Assembly: GCF_024496085.1 (NCBI RefSeq)
Contig: NZ_CP101751.1
Location: 1,860,001-1,924,000, forward strand
Length of the DNA stretch: 64,000 bases
Source of the DNA: Flavobacterium cerinum
Lineage (GTDB): Bacteria > Bacteroidota > Bacteroidia > Flavobacteriales > Flavobacteriaceae
Direction: 5' to 3'
Positions 8,270 to 17,699 of this stretch are shown piece after piece (the first letter of the stretch is position 1; every line of letters begins with the position of its first letter). The translations under genes were made by a program, and so were the position numbers. Under the pieces are notes generated by a model. It had not been told where the DNA came from. It saw only the letters and a program-made list of their open reading frames with translations, and made no database searches.

Positions 8270-9573
8270 TGAGCGTTTTATCCTTAATTATAAAAAGAGA
8301 ATTTATCGCCAAAGTGCGAAACAAATCTTTTATCGTAATGACATTTCTTAGTCCGTTGTTGATCGTGGGAATGTCATTTCTAATTGGCTACCTGGCCAGT
8401 ATGAACGATAAAGAAGTTAAAAAAGTGGCTATTCACGATGAAGCCGGTATTTTTAAAAACGATTTTAAAAATACAGAAAAAACGGTTTATATCGACCTGT
8501 CGGCAATGCCGTTACAAGTCGCTAAAGATACGGCCAGTAAAAATTATGAAGGAATGATTTACATTCCCAAAGTAACCGATACCAAAGAATTACTGAAGAA
8601 AGTAGAATACATTTCGGATGATAGTCCGAGTATCGATTTTATCATGAGTATGGAAGAAGTAATCGATCATCAGTTAACACAAAACAATCTGAAAGAACTG
8701 GGATTTGATTATGATAAGATTGAAAAAGCAAAGACGAATGCGGATATTCATCTTACAAAATTTTCTGGGGAAGACAGTATAAAAGGACTAAACGAGATCA
8801 AAATTGTCATTGGATCGGCCTTTGGATACCTTATCATGATGTTTATCATTATTTATGGTAACTTTGTGATGCGCAGTGTAATTGAAGAAAAAACAAACCG
8901 TATTATTGAAATTATCATTTCATCGGTAAAACCTTTTCAATTGATGCTTGGAAAAATTATCGGAAACTCATTGGCCGGAATTTTACAGTTTGCTATCTGG
9001 GCTATTGTAGGGGTTATTTTGTTGGTTGGAGTGGCGTCCTTTTTCGGAGTTCAAACCGGTGCTCAGGCATCAATTGATCCGGAAATGTTAAATGCAGCCC
9101 AACAGGAAATGGGCGGAAGCGTTCAAATGTATATCAGCGAGATATTCAAGCTTCCGTTGGGAACTTTGGTAACCTGCTTTATTGTCTATTTTATCGGCGG
9201 ATACTTTTTGTATAGTTCGTTATATGCGGCTATCGGAGCGGCTGTAGACAGTGAAACGGATTCGCAGCAATTCCTGTTACCGATTATTATGCCGATGATG
9301 CTAGGTGTTTATGTTGGATTCTTTACAGTGATGAATGATCCGCACGGAACGGTTGCAACCGTATTCTCAATTATACCGCTAACATCACCTATCGTAATGC
9401 TGATGCGTATTCCGTTCGGAGTGCCGTGGTGGCAGTTGGCTATCTCAATAGCACTGTTATTCGGAACATTTTTATTGGTAGTATGGTTTGCTTCCAAAAT
9501 TTATAGAGTCGGTATCCTGATGTATGGTAAAAAACCGACCTGGAAAGAATTATATAAATGGCTTAAATATTAG
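8269..9573 (+). CDS. ABC-2 permease (NatB-like)
   Basis: 434 residues. One N-terminal membrane helix (FIVMTFLSPLLIVGMSFLIG) is followed by a large extracytoplasmic domain of about 140 residues and then at least five more helices. The motif RSVIEEKTNRIIEIIISS is characteristic of the ABC-2 NatB/CcmB-type permeases. Works with the ATPase directly upstream. Confidence 0.93.
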   Translation: MSVLSLIIKREFIAKVRNKSFIVMTFLSPLLIVGMSFLIGYLASMNDKEVKKVAIHDEAGIFKNDFKNTEKTVYIDLSAMPLQVAKDTASKNYEGMIYIPKVTDTKELLKKVEYISDDSPSIDFIMSMEEVIDHQLTQNNLKELGFDYDKIEKAKTNADIHLTKFSGEDSIKGLNEIKIVIGSAFGYLIMMFIIIYGNFVMRSVIEEKTNRIIEIIISSVKPFQLMLGKIIGNSLAGILQFAIWAIVGVILLVGVASFFGVQTGAQASIDPEMLNAAQQEMGGSVQMYISEIFKLPLGTLVTCFIVYFIGGYFLYSSLYAAIGAAVDSETDSQQFLLPIIMPMMLGVYVGFFTVMNDPHGTVATVFSIIPLTSPIVMLMRIPFGVPWWQLAISIALLFGTFLLVVWFASKIYRVGILMYGKKPTWKELYKWLKY

Positions 9574-9581
9574 ATAATACA

Positions 9582-10409
9582 ATGCTGGAACATATAAAGA
9601 ATATATTAGGATTTCGGTTGATAGATACTAAAAGTATTGACTTTTCGGTTTTCGATTTACTGGTTCTGACTTTTGCTTTTATGTTTACCGGTATCGTCCT
9701 GAGAATAATTTTCAGGATTATCATAAAAAAAATACCGGAACAGGATAAAAATAAGTTTGTAGGGGTATTTCAATTCTTTAAATATGTCGTTTACATTTTT
9801 GTAGTAATGTTTACATTACATGCTTCAGGAGTTAATATGAATGTATTCCTGACAGCATCAGCGGCTCTTTTTGTCGGAATTGGATTGGCGCTACAAACTT
9901 TTTTTCAGGATATTATTTCCGGAATTCTGATGATATTGGATCAGTCGTTACACGTGGGTGATATTATAGAAGTAGACGGTAAAGTAGGTAAAGTAACGGA
10001 AATCCGATTGCGAACCACAAGAGCTGTAACCCGAAATGACAGGGTTATGATTATACCGAACCACGTGTTTATGAGTGAGACACTATTTAACTGGACGCAA
10101 AATAACAGTACGAACCGGGAGCATGTAACCGTAGGTGTGGCGTATGGAAGCGATGTACAGTTAGTTCGAAAACTATTGGAAGAATGTGTACAGTCAACAG
10201 ATGGTGTCGTAGTAGAAGAAGGAATTGTAGTGCTGTTTGAAGATTTTGCCGATTCTTCCCTTAATTTTGCCGTTAGTTTTTCGGTTAATGACGGTATGCG
10301 AAGCCCGCGAATTCAAAGTGAAATCCGATTTAAAATTGAAGAAGCATTCCGCATCAATAATATCAGTATACCATTCCCGCAACGGGAAATTACAATCCTG
10401 AACCGTTAA
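9582..10409 (+). CDS. MscS-type mechanosensitive channel
   Basis: 275 residues. Three N-terminal membrane helices; TM3 carries the Ala/Gly-rich pore motif AALFVGIGLALQTFFQDIISG. The cytoplasmic beta domain follows (GDIIEVDGKVGKVTEI, then IIPNHVFMSETLFNW). It releases osmolytes on hypo-osmotic shock. Starts 8 bases after the ABC permease and may be co-transcribed with it. Confidence 0.93.
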   Translation: MLEHIKNILGFRLIDTKSIDFSVFDLLVLTFAFMFTGIVLRIIFRIIIKKIPEQDKNKFVGVFQFFKYVVYIFVVMFTLHASGVNMNVFLTASAALFVGIGLALQTFFQDIISGILMILDQSLHVGDIIEVDGKVGKVTEIRLRTTRAVTRNDRVMIIPNHVFMSETLFNWTQNNSTNREHVTVGVAYGSDVQLVRKLLEECVQSTDGVVVEEGIVVLFEDFADSSLNFAVSFSVNDGMRSPRIQSEIRFKIEEAFRINNISIPFPQREITILNR

Positions 10410-10503
10410 AATATTTTTTACAACGGAGTTTAGCATAAACTTCACAAACTTTGTTTTGCTTTTTGTTATTTTAGCAAACAGATAACTTTCAAATACGGTC
10501 TAT

Positions 10504-11667
10504 ATGCCCAAAATACTAATCATAGAAGATGAAGCAGCAATCAGAAGAGTGTTGTCAAAAATACTTTCTGAAGAAAATGATACCTATAAAGTAGAAGAAG
10601 CTGAAGATGGATTACAAGGATTGGAAAAAATCAAAAATGAAGATTATGATCTGGTTCTGTGTGATATCAAAATGCCGAAAATGGACGGGGAAGAAGTACT
10701 CGAAGCCGTAAAAAAAATAAAACCGGAAATCCCGATGGTGATGATCTCCGGACATGGCGATTTAGAAACAGCTGTAAATACTATGCGTCTTGGAGCCTTC
10801 GATTATATTTCAAAACCGCCGGATTTAAATCGGTTACTGAATACCGTTCGAAATGCATTAGACCGAAAACAATTGGTTGTCGAAAATAAAATACTGAAAA
10901 AGAAAGTCAGTAAAAATTATGAAATGATCGGTGAAAGCGGAGCGATTAACCAGATCAAAGAAATGATCGATAAAGTTGCACCGACGGAAGCCAGAGTATT
11001 AATTACCGGACCAAACGGAACCGGAAAAGAATTAGTAGCGCATCAGTTACATGAAAAAAGTGAACGTTCGGCTGCACCGTTAATTGAAGTAAACTGTGCT
11101 GCTATTCCATCAGAATTAATCGAAAGCGAATTATTCGGACACGTAAAAGGTGCTTTTACATCGGCAGTTAAAGACCGTGCCGGAAAATTTGAAGCAGCTG
11201 ATAAAGGAACTATTTTCCTGGATGAGATCGGAGATATGAGTTTGTCGGCTCAAGCCAAAGTATTACGGGCTTTACAGGAAAATATGATCACAAGAGTAGG
11301 TGCTGATAAAGATATTAAAGTTGATGTCCGTGTCGTAGCCGCGACCAATAAAGACCTGAAAAAAGAAATTGAAGAAGGGCGTTTCCGTGAAGATTTATAC
11401 CATCGTCTGGCTGTAATCCTGATTAAGGTACCGGCGCTGAACGATCGTCGGGAAGATATTCCGTTACTGATAACGCATTTTGCAGAAAAAATAGCAACGG
11501 AGCAAGGGAGTACCTGTAAAAAGTTTTCAGCACAAGCCGTTAAATTACTACAGGAATACGATTGGACCGGAAATATCCGGGAACTTCGAAATGTGATCGA
11601 AAGATTGATCATTTTAGGAGGAACGGAGATTTCAGAAAGTGATGTAAAAATGTTTGCAAGTAAATAA
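10504..11667 (+). CDS. Sigma-54 activator-type response regulator lacking a DNA-binding domain
   Basis: 387 residues. A REC domain (1-120) has the phospho-acceptor D54 in CDIKMPKMDG and Lys in YISKPPD. The AAA+ domain (about 140-370) has Walker A GPNGTGKE, the sigma-54 loop as GAFTSA, Walker B GTIFLDEIGDM and arginine fingers in GRFREDLYHRL. The protein stops at SESDVKMFASK, directly after the AAA+ lid, so the C-terminal Fis-type helix-turn-helix of NtrC (about 460 residues) is absent. It may act from solution or through a partner. No sensor kinase is adjacent. Confidence 0.92.
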   Translation: MPKILIIEDEAAIRRVLSKILSEENDTYKVEEAEDGLQGLEKIKNEDYDLVLCDIKMPKMDGEEVLEAVKKIKPEIPMVMISGHGDLETAVNTMRLGAFDYISKPPDLNRLLNTVRNALDRKQLVVENKILKKKVSKNYEMIGESGAINQIKEMIDKVAPTEARVLITGPNGTGKELVAHQLHEKSERSAAPLIEVNCAAIPSELIESELFGHVKGAFTSAVKDRAGKFEAADKGTIFLDEIGDMSLSAQAKVLRALQENMITRVGADKDIKVDVRVVAATNKDLKKEIEEGRFREDLYHRLAVILIKVPALNDRREDIPLLITHFAEKIATEQGSTCKKFSAQAVKLLQEYDWTGNIRELRNVIERLIILGGTEISESDVKMFASK

Positions 11668-11708
11668 TTTAAAAGAAAGGGGAATCCTTCTTTTTTTGTA
11701 ATAGTAGT

Positions 11709-12359
11709 ATGAAATTAAAAAAGATAGACGAAAAACTAGCGCTGGCATTAGAAGAAAACGGAATTACCGAGCCGAATGAAATCCAGAAAGACTGTTTCGG
11801 AACGTTAAAAAGCGGCGCAGATGCTGTTGTAATTATGGCTGATAGCGGAGGAAAATCCACTACAATTGTTTATACCGTAATCCAAAAACTCGAAAAAGCA
11901 GAAGGGGAATCCACACGGGCTGTGGTCATTGTAAAAGATAAAGAAGAAGTGTTGGAAATGGTTGAATTGTTTAAGAAATTCGGACATTATCACAACCTGC
12001 GTGTTTTCGGAGTTCATGATAAAGGCGATATCGATTACGATAAAAATCAGATTTCGTTGGGGATGGACATTCTGGTAGGAACACCTAATAAGATTAATGC
12101 GATGTTCTCATCAGCCGGATTCAATATGAATACAGTAAAATTGTTTATTGTAGATGATGCAGATGAATTGTTCCGGGCACGAATGGATGCGATAGTATTG
12201 CGATTGTCAACCAGTATCGAAAAAACACAACGCGTTTTCTTTGCTCATGCGCTGACGGAACGTGTTGAAGCTATGGCCGATAAAATTATGATTGAGCCTG
12301 TATTGTTCGGATTGGAAGAATACGACGAAGAAGCAGAAGATGAAAATTTATATATCTGA
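11709..12359 (+). CDS. Degenerate DEAD-box helicase N-domain protein
   Basis: 216 residues, only the first RecA-like domain of a DEAD-box helicase. It keeps the Q-motif region (NGITEPNEIQKDCF) and a GTPNKI motif Ib, but motif I reads ADSGGKST, not AxTGxGKT, motif II reads DDAD, not DEAD, and motif III reads AHA. No helicase C domain follows. It is therefore unlikely to unwind RNA. It could bind RNA or another helicase. The frame is intact to a clean stop and terminator, so it is a maintained gene rather than a fresh fragment. Confidence 0.8.
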   Translation: MKLKKIDEKLALALEENGITEPNEIQKDCFGTLKSGADAVVIMADSGGKSTTIVYTVIQKLEKAEGESTRAVVIVKDKEEVLEMVELFKKFGHYHNLRVFGVHDKGDIDYDKNQISLGMDILVGTPNKINAMFSSAGFNMNTVKLFIVDDADELFRARMDAIVLRLSTSIEKTQRVFFAHALTERVEAMADKIMIEPVLFGLEEYDEEAEDENLYI

Positions 12360-12368
12360 TAAAGTTAT

Positions 12369-12390
12369 AAAGCCGGTTGATTCCGGCTTT
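12369..12390 (+). terminator. Rho-independent terminator
   Basis: AAAGCCGG / CCGGCTTT stem with a 6-base loop followed by TTTTT, 10 bases after the DEAD-like stop. Confidence 0.8.
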
Positions 12391-12442
12391 TTTATTTCCG
12401 AAAACTTAGCGGTAAAATCCAGTGTAACTGACTAATAAAAAC

Positions 12443-12450
12443 TATCTTTG
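12443..12450 (+). promoter_or_regulatory. Promoter -7 box for ABC-F gene
   Basis: TATCTTTG (TAnnTTTG) 33 bases before the ATG at 12484. The in-frame start at 12448 falls inside the box, supporting 12484. Confidence 0.6.
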
Positions 12451-12483
12451 CGCCTTAAAATTAAAAAGGCATACAACCATACC

Positions 12484-14115
12484 ATGATTACAGTTAACGA
12501 TATTTCAGTGCAGTTTGGAGGTACAACATTGTTTAGTGATGTAACTTTCGCCATCAATGAAAATGATAAAATCGCTTTAATGGGGAAAAACGGAGCGGGA
12601 AAATCAACCTTGCTAAAAATTATTGCAGGGGAGAACAAACCGTCAACCGGTGCTATTTCAGCGCCTAAAGAAGCCGTTATTGCCTATTTGCCACAGCATT
12701 TACTAACAAAGGATGACGCTACGGTTTTTGAAGAAACATCGAAAGCTTTTGCTGAAATTTTTGCAATGAAATCGGAAATTGATGATCTGAATGAACAACT
12801 AACGGTTCGTACTGATTATGAAAGTGACGATTATATGAAGTTGATCGAAAGGGTTTCGGAATTAAGCGAAAAATTTTATTCGATCGAAGAAGTTAATTAC
12901 GAAGCTGAAGTAGAAAAGGTATTAAAAGGATTGGGATTTGTACGTGAAGATTTTAACCGTCCGACATCTGAATTTAGCGGTGGATGGCGTATGCGTATCG
13001 AATTGGCTAAAATATTATTACAGAAACCGGACCTGATCTTACTGGATGAGCCAACAAACCACATGGATATTGAAAGTATTCAATGGTTGGAAGATTTCCT
13101 GATCAATTCTGCTAAAGCCGTTATGGTAATTTCCCACGACCGTGCTTTTGTTGACAATATTACGAATCGTACTATTGAAGTAACAATGGGCCGTATTTAT
13201 GATTACAAAGCAAAATACTCTGATTATCTGGAGTTGCGTAAGGACAGAAGAGTACACCAACAGAAAGCATACGATGAGCAACAAAAGATGATTGCTGAAA
13301 CGCAGGAGTTTATCGATCGTTTTAAAGGTACTTATTCTAAAACCCTACAAGTTCAGTCGCGTGTGAAAATGCTTGAAAAGTTGGAACTGGTTGAGGTGGA
13401 TGAAGTGGATACATCGGCACTACGCCTGAAATTTCCGCCGTCACCGCGTTCAGGACAATATCCGGTTGTTGTAGAAGAGTTAACCAAGACATACGGAGAT
13501 CATGTGGTATTTAAAAATGCCGGTATGGTAATCGAAAGAGGTGAAAAAGTAGCTTTTGTAGGAAAGAACGGAGAAGGAAAATCGACAATGATCAAGGCGA
13601 TCATGAAAGAAATCGACTTTGAAGGGAAACTGGAAGTAGGGCATAATGTGAAAGTGGGCTATTTTGCACAAAATCAGGCGTCACTTTTAGATGAAAATCT
13701 AACGGTGTTCGAAACAATCGATCATATTGCTGTGGGCGATATCCGTACAAAAATTAAAGATTTATTAGGCGCTTTTATGTTTAGCGGTGATAATACAACT
13801 AAAAAAGTAAAGGTATTATCCGGTGGTGAAAAAACCCGTTTAGCAATGATCAAATTATTATTGGAACCGGTTAACGTGTTGATTCTGGATGAGCCGACAA
13901 ATCACCTGGATATGAAAACCAAAGATATTATTAAGGATGCATTAAAAGATTTTGACGGTACTTTAATTTTGGTATCGCACGATCGTGACTTCCTTGACGG
14001 TTTGGCGACAAAAGTATTTGAGTTCGGAAACAAAAGAGTTCGCGAGCATTTCGAAGATATTAAAGGATTCCTGGAATTTAAGAAAATGGAAAACCTTCGG
14101 GAAATCGAAAAATAA
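12484..14115 (+). CDS. ABC-F family ATPase (translation factor type)
   Basis: 543 residues from MITVNDIS. It has two ABC domains in one chain without membrane segments: Walker A GKNGAGKST and GKNGEGKST, signatures FSGGWRMR and LSGGEKTR, Walker B LLLDEPTNH and LILDEPTNH. The interdomain linker holds the charged helix pair (P-site tRNA-interaction motif region) around residues 240-310. ABC-F proteins act at the ribosomal E site to rescue or prime stalled ribosomes. A second, longer ABC-F gene lies at 43061-44914. Confidence 0.94.
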   Translation: MITVNDISVQFGGTTLFSDVTFAINENDKIALMGKNGAGKSTLLKIIAGENKPSTGAISAPKEAVIAYLPQHLLTKDDATVFEETSKAFAEIFAMKSEIDDLNEQLTVRTDYESDDYMKLIERVSELSEKFYSIEEVNYEAEVEKVLKGLGFVREDFNRPTSEFSGGWRMRIELAKILLQKPDLILLDEPTNHMDIESIQWLEDFLINSAKAVMVISHDRAFVDNITNRTIEVTMGRIYDYKAKYSDYLELRKDRRVHQQKAYDEQQKMIAETQEFIDRFKGTYSKTLQVQSRVKMLEKLELVEVDEVDTSALRLKFPPSPRSGQYPVVVEELTKTYGDHVVFKNAGMVIERGEKVAFVGKNGEGKSTMIKAIMKEIDFEGKLEVGHNVKVGYFAQNQASLLDENLTVFETIDHIAVGDIRTKIKDLLGAFMFSGDNTTKKVKVLSGGEKTRLAMIKLLLEPVNVLILDEPTNHLDMKTKDIIKDALKDFDGTLILVSHDRDFLDGLATKVFEFGNKRVREHFEDIKGFLEFKKMENLREIEK

Positions 14116-14122
14116 AAAAAAG

Positions 14123-14144
14123 AGCGGTAATAATCATTACCGCT
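14123..14144. terminator. Terminator after ABC-F
   Basis: Perfect 9-bp stem AGCGGTAAT / ATTACCGCT with a 4-base loop, preceded by A8 and followed by T7, so it can act in both directions. Confidence 0.85.
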
Positions 14145-14150
14145 TTTTTT

Positions 14151-14202
14151 ATACCTGACAGGTTTCACAAACCTGTCAGGTATAAAAACCTATCAGGTTT
14201 TT
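14151..14202. repeat. Dispersed palindromic repeat (AACCTGTCAGGT type)
   Basis: A perfect 15-bp inverted repeat, ATACCTGACAGGTTT / AAACCTGTCAGGTAT, with a 3-base loop (14151-14183), is followed by a second, diverged unit AAACCTATCAGGTTT. The half-element AAACCTGTCAGGT recurs at 29964-29976. The repeat overlaps the 3' end of the permease gene (stop at 14193-14195). Confidence 0.75.
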
Positions 14203-15347
14203 AAAACAGCTTTTCGTTTATAGTATAAGGCTACATAGGAAGCGATACCGCAAATTACCGTTATGATAAGCATATTGCGAACCGCGCTTATGGTTTGAGA
14301 TAATTCCCCGTTTTCAATGATCAGAATCCGGAAAGCTTTTAGGAAATGGGTCAACGGAATTACATCTGCGACACACTGAACCCAAAACGGCATCTGACTT
14401 AACGGCCACGTAAAACCACTCAAAATAAAACTCGGTGTAGCGATTACCATTAAAACTTCAGTGGCTTTAAGTTGATTCGGAATCAAAATACTGACCAGAA
14501 TTCCTATAAAACATACGGCGATCACAAAAACACCGGCAACCAAAGTTAGAGCCCACAGATTATCAAAAAACGGAATTCGGAACCATAGCGTAAATAACCA
14601 GTATAAAATCCAAAGTCCGAAACTCATAATCAGATAGGGAATAATTTTTACGGAAATCAGTTTTAGCAATGAAGGACATTTTTGAACCAATTCTTTAAAA
14701 GTTCCGTTTTCGTATTCAGAAGCAAACGATAGCGCCAGTCCCAATAATAAAACCTGCTGTAAAACCGTTGCCAGAACACCGGGCCATAAAAAATACATAT
14801 AATTGGTGCTTCGGTTGTACTTTTTGATAAAAGTCGTACGAAAAGGCTCGTATTGGGTCATAACCAGATTTTCAGGAGTTCCCTGTTTTCGTAAGGTTTC
14901 AATTTGTACACCGGCTTTTAAAGTGCCCAGACAAACCTGTAAAGCGGTAGAGGCATAGTTCGCCGTTAAAACATTGGACGTATTCACAATCGTGACTATT
15001 TCGGGATATTTTTTAGTCAGAACCATCTTTTCAAACCCTTTTGGAATCAATACAATGCAAGTGGCTTCTTTATCAATAGCGATTTGCGATAAATTGTTTT
15101 GATCATATAAGGTTGCGGCTATATTCAGAACTTCATTATCCTGAAACATCTGAATGGCTTTGGCACTCATCTCGCTTCGGTCTTCATCCACAACAACAAT
15201 CGGTAAATCGGTTACTTTTCCTTTACCGTATACATAACCTAACAAGATGCCATAAAGTAATGGCGCTCCTATAAACAGTAAACGTAGCACTTTGTTTTGC
15301 CAGAAGAAGCGAAATTCTCTTTTTAATAATGATCCGAAATTTTCCAT
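14193..15347 (-). CDS. ABC-2 type permease of efflux operon
   Basis: 384 residues with one N-terminal helix, a periplasmic domain of about 140 residues and five C-terminal helices, the YbhR/YhhJ-type ABC-2 layout (SFASEYENGTFKELVQ and FILSGFTWPLSQMP motifs). It is the last gene of the marR-tolC-hlyD-permease operon. No ATP-binding subunit is encoded in the operon, so an ATPase must be supplied from elsewhere or the family works differently. Its 3' end lies in a dispersed palindrome. Confidence 0.88.
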   Translation of the reverse strand: MENFGSLLKREFRFFWQNKVLRLLFIGAPLLYGILLGYVYGKGKVTDLPIVVVDEDRSEMSAKAIQMFQDNEVLNIAATLYDQNNLSQIAIDKEATCIVLIPKGFEKMVLTKKYPEIVTIVNTSNVLTANYASTALQVCLGTLKAGVQIETLRKQGTPENLVMTQYEPFRTTFIKKYNRSTNYMYFLWPGVLATVLQQVLLLGLALSFASEYENGTFKELVQKCPSLLKLISVKIIPYLIMSFGLWILYWLFTLWFRIPFFDNLWALTLVAGVFVIAVCFIGILVSILIPNQLKATEVLMVIATPSFILSGFTWPLSQMPFWVQCVADVIPLTHFLKAFRILIIENGELSQTISAVRNMLIITVICGIASYVALYYKRKAVLKT

Positions 15348-15351
15348 AGGC

Positions 15352-16305
15352 TTATAAAGATAAAGTGACTGTCGTTTTGGTAATCAGCTCTTTGGCCGCA
15401 TTATTGTCGGTTGGCGTAATTTTTATTTCAAAAAGACTTTCCTGCATTTCATAATCCGGATAGGCGGTAGCAATATTACCATAAGCACCCAATTGTTTGA
15501 TGGTGGTTACTTTGCCTTTAAAATCCTGTTTTTTATACGGAACATAAACAGAAATTTCCTGGCCTTTTTTAATTTTATCAAGCTGACTTTCGGGTAGTGT
15601 AAAACGGAAATATAACGAATTGTCAAGATAACCGTTAAACAGCGTATAGCCCGGTAATGCCAGTTCGCCTACATTTAACGTAATCGTTTCAATACTCATG
15701 TTTTGCGGGGCGATTACATAACGTTCTTTATCGGCAGTTTCCACCTCTTTTAAAGCACCCAAAGCCCGATCTTGCTGACCTAAAGCCATGGTTTGTTGTT
15801 CTATACGAGCGCCTTTTCGGGCATCGTCTAGTTCGGCTTGAACAGCAATATATTGGGATTGTGCACCTTGATATTTTGCAAAAGCTTCGTCATAAGTTTG
15901 TTGCGATACCAAAGAATCTTTTAGCATATTACTCAGTCTGCGTATGGATTTCTGAGCAAAGTCATATTGTTCTTTCAATGCTTTTTGTTTGGCCTCCAAT
16001 TGTTTGATCTGGTTATCCGTTGCGCCTTTTACGGCCATGTTGTATTGGGCTTTTGCTGAAATCACAGCACCTTCTGCCTGACTTTTTTTAGCATCAACTT
16101 CCGGAATGTCCAATATAGCAAGTGTATCTCCTTTTTGTACCAGATCACCTTCTTTTACAAAAATCGTTAGGATTTTACCCGGAACTTTGCTCACAACGGC
16201 AATCTGCTCTTTTTCGACTTTTCCCTGTATTTTTTTGTCGTTTTCAGGTTTGTTACATCCGATAAAGACAAATACTGTGACTATTAGCGTAAGAATTGGT
16301 TTCAT
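15352..16305 (-). CDS. HlyD/MFP efflux adaptor lipoprotein
   Basis: 317 residues. Signal with lipobox FIGC (Cys about residue 17). A biotinyl-lipoyl-like half (VSKVPGKILTIFVKEGDLVQKGDTLA) precedes a long coiled-coil hairpin (about 80-185), then the barrel region with VYVPYKKQDFKGKVT. It bridges the inner-membrane permease and the TolC channel. Starts 10 bases after the TolC-like stop and ends 4 bases before the permease start. Confidence 0.92.
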   Translation of the reverse strand: MKPILTLIVTVFVFIGCNKPENDKKIQGKVEKEQIAVVSKVPGKILTIFVKEGDLVQKGDTLAILDIPEVDAKKSQAEGAVISAKAQYNMAVKGATDNQIKQLEAKQKALKEQYDFAQKSIRRLSNMLKDSLVSQQTYDEAFAKYQGAQSQYIAVQAELDDARKGARIEQQTMALGQQDRALGALKEVETADKERYVIAPQNMSIETITLNVGELALPGYTLFNGYLDNSLYFRFTLPESQLDKIKKGQEISVYVPYKKQDFKGKVTTIKQLGAYGNIATAYPDYEMQESLFEIKITPTDNNAAKELITKTTVTLSL

Positions 16306-16315
16306 AATACTGGTT

Positions 16316-17698
16316 TTATTTGGATAAATATTTGGTCAAATCTCCGGTTGCAATAACCGTTTCTATGGCGGAGAGACGTTGTTCGATTAAGGTACTGATT
16401 TTGCCGAGAGAAGCTTTGTAAAGATCATTTTCAGCTTCCAGACGTTCAGATATATTGATTAGTCCTTCTTTGTATTGTTTGATGGCCAGATTAAGATTGT
16501 TTTGAGCTACTTTTTCTTGTTGTGCTGCAATTTCTGTCTTCTGATTTAATACGGTATAGTTGGCATAATTGTTTTCTAATAATAATTGTAATTTTTCTTT
16601 GGTGTCGTCAATCTGGTTCTGAACTTGTTCAATATTGATTTTGGCTTCATGAACCTTATGTTTTCGTTCAAAGCCACTAAATATTTCCCATTTTAAAGCC
16701 GCTCCGATCATCCAGTTCTGACTAATAGTTAGTTCGTTTAATCCCAAATTCGACGGTTGTCCTAATATCGGAAGCGGAGGTGTGGTCGCATTGGCATCGA
16801 AAAGACTGGAATAGGTAAGCCCGCCAAAAGCACCTAAAGTCGGTAAATAAGTTCCCTTTTCTTTTTTTAAGGCATATTCGTAAGCCGATTTAAAGGATTC
16901 CAGTGCTTTTATTTCCTGTTTGTTTTCGGTGGTCAGATTTTGACCGATCAAATAAGGACTCAATTGGTATTGCACATTTTTGATTTCTTCATTGGAATAT
17001 CCGGTCAGATAATTAATCTTTTTAAAAACGACTTTGCGTTTCCCTTCCATTTCAATTCTTTTAGAAGCTAATTCCAATGTAGCCAGTTTTATTTTATCCC
17101 GATCATACGGAATAGCCAAACCTTGTTCGATAGCTTTGGTTACCCGAAGTGTTTCTGCATTCAAACGTTTTTCGCTATCATTGATTAATTTCTCGACTTC
17201 ATCCAGTAATGCTAGTTGATCAAACGTGTTGATAACATCTTTAACGATGCCGTCTTTTTCCGATTCGGTAAGATAGGCCGTCCCGATAGCCTTTTGTTCA
17301 ATGGCTTTGGCGCCGTTTGGAATCTGAAATCCGCTGAAAAGTACCGTTTTGGCCATTATACCGCCATGGAATATGTTACCGTAATTATCAAATGATGTTT
17401 TGCCGTCCAATAAAGGGTAATTAATAACCGGAACAGTTACGGTTGGTAAATCGACGGTCATCCGATTATCGAAATATAGATACAATGCAGTTGCCTCGAC
17501 TGTCGGGATATACTTATTCCAGATCCCTTTTTTTTGTAGATTGAGTTTCTCGATCTCCAGTTCCTTGTTTTTTATGGAACTGCTTTTTTCCAAAGCTTTT
17601 TGTATGGCATCATCCAATGAGGCAGTTACCGCTATCTGGGAATGGAGCTGCGTCAGACAAAAGAGCGAAATCAAAAATAGGAGTCTGTTTTTTTTCAT
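16316..17698 (-). CDS. TolC-family outer-membrane efflux protein
   Basis: 460 residues with a signal peptide (LLFLISLFCLTQLHSQ). Two repeated halves of long amphipathic helices, each ending with the family pattern (ALYLYFDNRM strand region, then the second half AALKWEIFSGFERKHKV and NLNLAIKQYKEGLINISERLEAEN). Forms the trimeric exit duct for the HlyD/permease complex encoded downstream. Its ATG lies 1 base after the marR stop. Confidence 0.92.
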   Translation of the reverse strand: MKKNRLLFLISLFCLTQLHSQIAVTASLDDAIQKALEKSSSIKNKELEIEKLNLQKKGIWNKYIPTVEATALYLYFDNRMTVDLPTVTVPVINYPLLDGKTSFDNYGNIFHGGIMAKTVLFSGFQIPNGAKAIEQKAIGTAYLTESEKDGIVKDVINTFDQLALLDEVEKLINDSEKRLNAETLRVTKAIEQGLAIPYDRDKIKLATLELASKRIEMEGKRKVVFKKINYLTGYSNEEIKNVQYQLSPYLIGQNLTTENKQEIKALESFKSAYEYALKKEKGTYLPTLGAFGGLTYSSLFDANATTPPLPILGQPSNLGLNELTISQNWMIGAALKWEIFSGFERKHKVHEAKINIEQVQNQIDDTKEKLQLLLENNYANYTVLNQKTEIAAQQEKVAQNNLNLAIKQYKEGLINISERLEAENDLYKASLGKISTLIEQRLSAIETVIATGDLTKYLSK

Positions 17699-17699
17699 C

